From Sperchopsis tessellata (lineage: Eukaryota > Arthropoda > Insecta > Coleoptera > Hydrophilidae): a stretch of DNA of 32,026 nucleotides. Under the pieces are notes generated by a model. The model saw nothing but the letters and a program-made list of their open reading frames with translations. It did no database searches and had not been told where the DNA came from. Both the position numbers and the translations under genes were made by a program. Position 1 is the stretch's first letter. The number at the start of each line of letters is the position of its first letter. Below, piece by piece: positions 28,201 through 32,026 of this stretch. The stretch covers positions 1 to 32,026 of the forward strand of contig JAWQRN010000293.1 of assembly GCA_033557685.1 (NCBI GenBank), in the 5' to 3' direction.

Positions 28201-30798
28201 ATTATTTCAAAGTAAGTTAAATAAAACTTAATAATAGGCTGATTGATATTGAATGTAAGTATCCAATTTTTAATATTTTGATATCCTTATTCCAATAAAG
28301 TGAGATTCTGAAAAGTAGACAAGTAAGAAGTAAAACAAATAGAAGGCCATATATGACAAAGTACATGGAGTTAGTAAATGCTAACATAGTTTGCCTGGCT
28401 AAGATGAAATGCCAGTAGTGTCCACCATGATATTTTTTTTTTATTATTTGCGATGTAATAAGAAATAAAAATTACATGAATATACATTTTCAAAGAAAAC
28501 ATAAATATGTCCAAATGTTTCGTTCTATAAGCCCAGCTTGAAATTAAGGTTACCATACCTACCAACTATCAAATTTGGGATTCCTGCTCCAAAAATTGTA
28601 ATATCCAATAAAAACGTTGCAAATTTAGCTAAAGGCTTTCCAAAGGTCATTTCAGCTACAGCTGAATATGGATATCTATTTTTGTGAGAAATACTCGAAT
28701 CAATATGTTCAGCTATTAACCAACATCGTCCTAATAATGATGCTGTGTAAATTTGTACAGAACTTACTACGAAGACAACCAGTATTCCGTATAAACCTGA
28801 AACATAGATAAAAATGTATTTATGATTAGTATACACGATAAGTTATTTAGTAAGTTATTAGTTCTTGTATTTATCAGTGGTAGAACAAATCATCTTTAAA
28901 CAAAGAAACAATACAGAGCCCATGAATCAACAGTTTTTCTAAATTTTTTAAAAAATTTAAAGAGTGATGTCGAAATTTGTTTGGAAACAATTCAAATCAC
29001 AGTCTACTGTGTATAGATACCAAATATATAATGGAGTTACTTATATTACATTAGGATTCTTTTGTGCTCTTCGACTAGCTCTGCTATCTGTCGTATTACC
29101 TTTTTTTGTGAAAAATACTCAAATCAATATGTTCAGCTATTAACCAACATCGCCCTAATAATGATGCTGTGTAAATTTGTACAGAACTTACTACGAAGAC
29201 TACCAGTATTCAGTATAAACCCGAAATATAGATCAAAATGTATTTAGGATTATTATACACGATAAGTTATTTAGTAAGTAATTAGTTCTTATATTTATCA
29301 GTGGTAGAACAATTCATCTTTAAAGAAAGAAAAGATACAGAACCCATGAATCAACAGTTTTTCTTAATTTTTTAAATGTACATATTGATGTCGAAATTTG
29401 TTTGGAAACGATTCAAATCAGAGCCTACTCTGTATAAATACCAAATATATAATGGCGTTACTTATATTACATTATGATTCTTTTATGAGCAACAGCACAT
29501 ATCATTTTGATAGTGTAAGGCACGGCGCTCTTCAATTAGTTCTGCTATCTATCGTAAAAGGCAAAAGAGCCATAACTCCAAAGAAGAGAAGCAAGTGGCC
29601 TTGTAAAGTCCAAATGAACAGCCATCGTATTGTACAGTAATGGTAAGTTACACAAGTGTATTATCATGTCAAGGAGCATCAATATGTTTTTGCTTCCACA
29701 GGGTTCCACCGGAGACATAACGTGGCTAAGCTGATGTATATGCAGAGTGCCTGAAAGCATACTATAATCATTGCCTCTGTGTACTTCCTATAAAATGTGG
29801 CAGAGATTTTATGGAGTACTGTAATAACAAGCGGCTACAGTTTCTGTTAGCCATGGATTCAAATGCAGACCATAATGTGAGGAGTACCAAGGACATCACC
29901 CCAAGAGGTCAGGGATTTTAAATACCCCCACTAAGGGAAGTCAGTATAGATTATCCAGTGAGAAAAACATGTAGAATTAGTGATAAATGAACAACAATGA
30001 AACTGCTATTTATTGCAATCCTCGAAAGACCAACTGAGCTGCCTTAAAAGAATGCGTAAAATAGAATTTTGGAAATACAATAGTGATCAAAATCTAACAA
30101 TGTTACAACGCTTTAGATTGAGGCAGTGAAATCATGTGTAGAGGCTTATCCTCAGAATGTGATTAAGCAAGTGGGTAAGATTCTTTGGTATACTCCTGTT
30201 TGGAATACTCCTGTTACTCTCGTAAAAATGTTTCCTTTCTTTCGCAATATCAGCTGCATTGCACCATACTATAAAATATATTTACTTTCAGCTGTATTCC
30301 TTGCTGGAACTGAACGGAGTAATTTTAAAATAATATTAGTGTGTATTTAGATTATCATTATTTATTGTCCTCTTAATGGAGGGGTACATTATAGCAAGAT
30401 TGGTCGCCAAATACTGAATTCCTATAGAACAAAACTTCGTATATATTGACGTATCGTCCAATATATACCAAAAGAGGTTTGTTTCTAAGTTAGGGTAATA
30501 TGCCATTATATCGACTACATATGGTGTATTATAAACGCAAAATCGTGTAGGGCTCCCATTATTTAAAAGAATTCCACGTATAATGTTAAACGCGCTAATT
30601 TTATTTTTTTAATGTGGTATCGATATTGCTGTGTATCTACTTACCGCAATTTATAATTGCCTTTGGCAATGCAACAATCGGAAATACACCAAAAACATCA
30701 ACAATACAAATAATAGCAAAGATTAACGATAGCCCATTTGCCGTAGAATGCCTTGAAGAGGAATTCAGCAAAAGGGTTCTTTCTGACACTACCATCAT
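24748..30798 (-). CDS. Amino acid transporter of the AAAP (Aa_trans) superfamily, six coding exons, 494 aa
   Basis: Coding exons on the - strand are 30798-30645, 28796-28563, 28195-28063, 28009-27753, 25543-25337 and 25247-24748. Together they make 1485 bases, 494 codons plus TAA, all phases agreeing. The product is a multi-pass membrane protein of the SLC32/36/38-like superfamily, which moves amino acids, often with H+ or Na+. A short polar, acidic-dileucine-like N-terminus (SERTLLLNSS) precedes the first helix (23-49, with IVALPKAIINCGLYG). The next helix is followed by LLGRCWLIAEHID (72-84) and the family's RYPYSAVAEMTFGK (92-105). ITIFGAGIPNLIVASQNLQ, WLGSPKDMKLL, AYGILSFQFDIHPTILTIQ, LQLGLSSAVGNTALYQHMED and AESVPRFDLVMSLIGGTLTG follow in order. 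A last helix lies in the long C-terminal exon. Substrate and location (plasma membrane or lysosome) cannot be read from the sequence. It resembles unnamed insect AVT1-like genes. Confidence 0.93.
25337..25543 (-). CDS. Transporter exon 5
   Basis: Acceptor TTATTTTTAG; donor GTATAG after CTAGAG. Encodes SIGMFVFTSIAAALRYGNAT, then ETLPTSVCLHFAALLVALQL and SAVGNTALYQHMEDCMNISR. Separated from exon 6 by an 89-base intron. Confidence 0.92.
25544..27752. other. Transporter intron 4, AT-rich, with one SINE
   Basis: Apart from the SINE at 26635-26901 nothing is recognisable. A moderately GC-richer block at 26240-26620 may be an old element: its - strand has short open stretches such as KKFKSDMIGDSVPLQDTHK, but no family match. 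Confidence 0.45.
26635..26901 (-). repeat. tRNA-derived SINE, copy 2, with 8-bp target-site duplication
   Basis: Flanked by TGTGTATT at 26627-26634 and 26902-26909. On the - strand the head has an A-box-like TAGCTCAGTGG and B box GGTTCGAGCCC, the body shares the long block GTTCCAACTGGAATTGGGTT (26737 on) with copy 1, and the 3' end is AAATAAACAAATAAACAAAC. It lacks about 40 bases present in copy 1 between the block and the tRNA head. It inserted into transporter intron 4 in the same orientation as the gene. The open frame 26687-26869 is a shadow. Confidence 0.87.
27753..28009 (-). CDS. Transporter exon 4
   Basis: Acceptor TTCATTGCAG, donor GTTAGT. Encodes LLCSLSVVLVVSVFVLVWSI, the loop FDQNITIDASQVPL, and WNSILSAYGILSFQFDIHPT followed by ILTIQVDMKNK. 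FQFDIHP lies in the transmembrane core conserved in this subfamily. Confidence 0.94.
28063..28195 (-). CDS. Transporter exon 3
   Basis: Acceptor ATAATTTTAG, donor GTTAGT after ACATGAA. Encodes SQNLQLLGMRLTDNTFNLS, then FCYWILLMGALLCPVLWLG and SPKDMK. The intron after it is only 53 bases. Confidence 0.94.
28563..28796 (-). CDS. Transporter exon 2
   Basis: Acceptor CTATGTTTCAG, donor GTAGGT. Encodes GLYGILVVFVVSSVQIYTAS, LLGRCWLIAEHID, NRYPYSAVAEMTFGKPLAK and TIFGAGIPNLIV. Its first 116 bases are duplicated at 29105-29220. Confidence 0.95.
28681..29557. repeat. Tandem duplication (about 420 bp) spanning part of transporter exon 2 and flanking intron
   Basis: Unit A at 28681-29100 and unit B at 29105-29557 align over almost their whole length. 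Both contain AATATGTTCAGCTATTAACC, ACGATAAGTTATTTAGTAAG and CAATATGTTCAGC-type blocks in the same order, with scattered substitutions. Unit B has about 44 bases (around 29485-29525) that A lacks. The units are separated by a short T run at 29101-29104. The level of divergence suggests an old but not ancient event. Confidence 0.9.
29105..29220 (-). pseudogene. Dead partial copy of transporter exon 2
   Basis: Aligns base for base, without length change, to 28681-28796. The acceptor AG of exon 2 is GG here (change at 29222), so splicing into it should fail. A G-to-T change turns the GGA codon into TGA at 29212-29210, four codons from the exon start. Only the first half of the exon was copied and no donor exists. 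It lies in intron 1, upstream of the working exon. Confidence 0.9.
29690..30000 (+). mobile_element. LINE endonuclease fragment in transporter intron 1
   Basis: The frame 29784-29921 reads LPIKCGRDFMEYCNNKRLQF and then LLAMDSNADHNVRSTKDITP followed by RGQGF and a stop. LL.MDSNA(D/H)H..(W).ST(K/D)...RG is the conserved DxNAHH...RG box of the apurinic-type endonuclease of jockey/R1-like LINEs; here HH has become DH and the Trp is lost. Upstream and downstream pieces are too decayed to read. The open frame 30126-30350 might be a later part of the same element (GKILWYTPVWN near 30176), but this is weak. Confidence 0.55.
30001..30644. other. Rest of transporter intron 1
   Basis: No firm feature beyond the possible LINE remnant noted upstream. 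The donor GTAAGT of exon 1 lies at 30644-30639. Confidence 0.4.
30645..30798 (-). CDS. Transporter exon 1 with start codon
   Basis: Two ATGs in a row (30798 and 30795) start the frame; an in-frame TAA lies about 30 bases upstream. Encodes MMVVSERTLLLNSSSRHST, then GLSLIFAIICIVDVFGVFPI and VALPKAIINC, ending one base into the Gly codon that exon 2 completes with GT. The joined INCGLYGILV reads straight on, and the ALPKAI motif of the first helix is typical of the superfamily. It was found by searching for a phase-1 donor on the - strand. Confidence 0.88.
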
Positions 30799-31213
30799 GG
30801 TGTTTGGTAAATTAAAATCACATATTTATACCACACAACGTACACATATTTAAAAACAATTTAAATAATTCTAGGACATGGTGAAACTTTCATTTTATCA
30901 TATTCATGTTCGATCTAAAAGTGTCTATGTTACACTAATTAGTCCGTTGAAATTATAAGGTTTCGAATGCCTGCCTTTTCAGGATAGTATCATATAACGT
31001 ACTTATGTTACATGTAGATGCAGAGCAAATTATTCTACGGACAGTAAACTGCAGCAGCGGGCTGGTAATAATTTATTTATGAGGTTTGATGTGAAAAATA
31101 CGGGGCTTCCTAATTAAAACGCGGCTTTTGTGTTTTATCTATCCGACTATGAAATAAAACATTTGTTATATAAAAAATTTTAGCAACGCTTATTCCTAAA
31201 GTTTTCAACTGTC
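30799..31213. other. Presumed promoter and 5' flank of the transporter gene
   Basis: AT-rich with no coding match. I see no convincing TATA box or CpG-rich block. Confidence 0.4.
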
Positions 31214-31417
31214 CTATACCCTTAAAAAAACTTCGGCGACCCTTTTGAAACACTTTTTTGACTGCTTGCCAAAGATATGCTTTCTGAGGTTTGTAAAAAA
31301 GTCTGTCGGAGCTAAGAAAGGACTATAAGGTGGATTGATTAAGTCTATAAATCCACAGTAATTAAATACCTGCTTGAAATTATTTGCCTTATAAATTCGA
31401 CAATTTAGCAACAGCAA
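31214..31417 (-). mobile_element. Mariner-type transposase C-terminal remnant
   Basis: The - strand frame has NPPYSPFLAPTDFFTNLRKH followed by IFGKQSKKCFKRVAEVFL. The HPPYSPDLAP.DF/Y...LK..L.G..F......V...F pattern is the C-terminal third of mariner transposases, and the Asp of TDFF is the third catalytic acidic residue of the DDD triad. In this copy the usual PDLAP is PFLAP. The upstream two thirds and the terminal repeats could not be read, so it is a fragment. Confidence 0.8.
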
Positions 31418-32026
31418 ATTATTCTAAGGATATGGTCGTTTTTCCACAAAAGCATATTTTCGATAATCCGGATTCCTGTTTTATCAGATGATCCCAGTGA
31501 TTGACCCAATTACTGGTAATAATTTGGGAAAAAAGGTCTACCGTGCTTCAATGCAACCAAATTTTCTTAACAAATTTAGTTTCTTTACTGGTTATTCTCA
31601 GGTATAAGCAGTATGGAAATTCACCATGGAAACAGAAACTTTAGTTCCTATATACAGAACTAAATAGCAATAACAGACATTTATGGGTCATCTAAAATCG
31701 ATTTTGTACCCTGTTGACAAAGTTTGGACCAATATTTAACGTGAAAGTAAAGTGGTACATCTTCCCCATATACATCAGCTTTTGTTCAAGCTTAATTTCC
31801 CTGATTTCATAAAAAATATAGTTATTTAAAGAACATACAAATTGATCGATATAAAGATGTCATTTGTTTTGCTGTATGCTTTTAAACGTGGTGGGAAAAA
31901 AAATCCCAAACTTGTTTTAAAACAGAAGCGGTATTAAGAAAATATTCTTATTCTAATGCTAAAATGGCAATTTCGTGTAGATTAATATCTAATTAGCGAA
32001 ATGATTATTCAATTGCAACATTGCGA
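31418..32026. other. AT-rich right end
   Basis: Possibly includes the decayed front of the mariner copy, but no frame can be followed. Nothing else is supported. Confidence 0.4.

Noticed and set aside
30614..30853. A + strand 79-aa frame as a gene
   Set aside because: It is the antisense shadow of transporter exon 1, whose - strand reading matches the family and splices in phase to exon 2.
1..32026. CRISPR array, bacterial operon, prophage or rRNA
   Set aside because: No regularly spaced direct repeats, no bacterial gene order and no rRNA-like sequence; spliced genes and SINEs show a eukaryotic nuclear genome.

Overview
The window looks like a piece of an AT-rich, repeat-laden arthropod (probably insect) nuclear genome. 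It has GT-AG introns of 68 to about 5,400 bases, tRNA-derived SINEs, several decayed non-LTR retrotransposons, a Penelope-like element, a TA-flanked MITE and a mariner remnant. There are no bacterial-style operons. I do not commit to an order or species.

Two complete protein-coding genes can be assembled exon by exon with matching splice phases. The first (+ strand, coding 6190-23376, six exons, 313 aa) is a mitochondrial glutamate carrier of the SLC25A18/A22 type (Drosophila GC1/GC2). It has three carrier repeats and a 26-base first coding exon. Its two largest introns are swollen by retroelements: intron 1 holds a jockey-type LINE followed by a Penelope-like fragment, both in sense, and intron 2 holds a second LINE in antisense. 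The second gene (- strand, coding 30798-24748, six exons, 494 aa) is an amino acid transporter of the AAAP (Aa_trans; SLC32/36/38-like) superfamily. The genes are convergent, with stop codons about 1.4 kb apart and a 407-base MITE between them.

Layout: 1-50, possible first coding exon of a secreted-protein gene on the - strand; 101-406, SINE copy 1; about 3.2-5.15 kb, LINE A (+); 6.19-23.4 kb, the carrier gene with LINE B (6.43-10.08 kb), the Penelope-like fragment (10.77-11.35 kb), LINE C (12.7-16.06 kb, - strand), an endonuclease-RT tail (21.1-21.5 kb) and a 30-bp-stem hairpin (22.5 kb); 23.8-24.2 kb, MITE; 24.7-30.8 kb, the transporter gene with SINE copy 2 in intron 4 and, in intron 1, a tandem duplication carrying a dead copy of part of exon 2 plus a LINE endonuclease scrap; 31.2-31.4 kb, mariner transposase remnant.

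I found no obviously new enzymatic system. The points most worth a second look are the duplicated pseudo-exon, the hairpin with a hammerhead-like core, the MITE, and the two phase-compatible first exons of the carrier gene.
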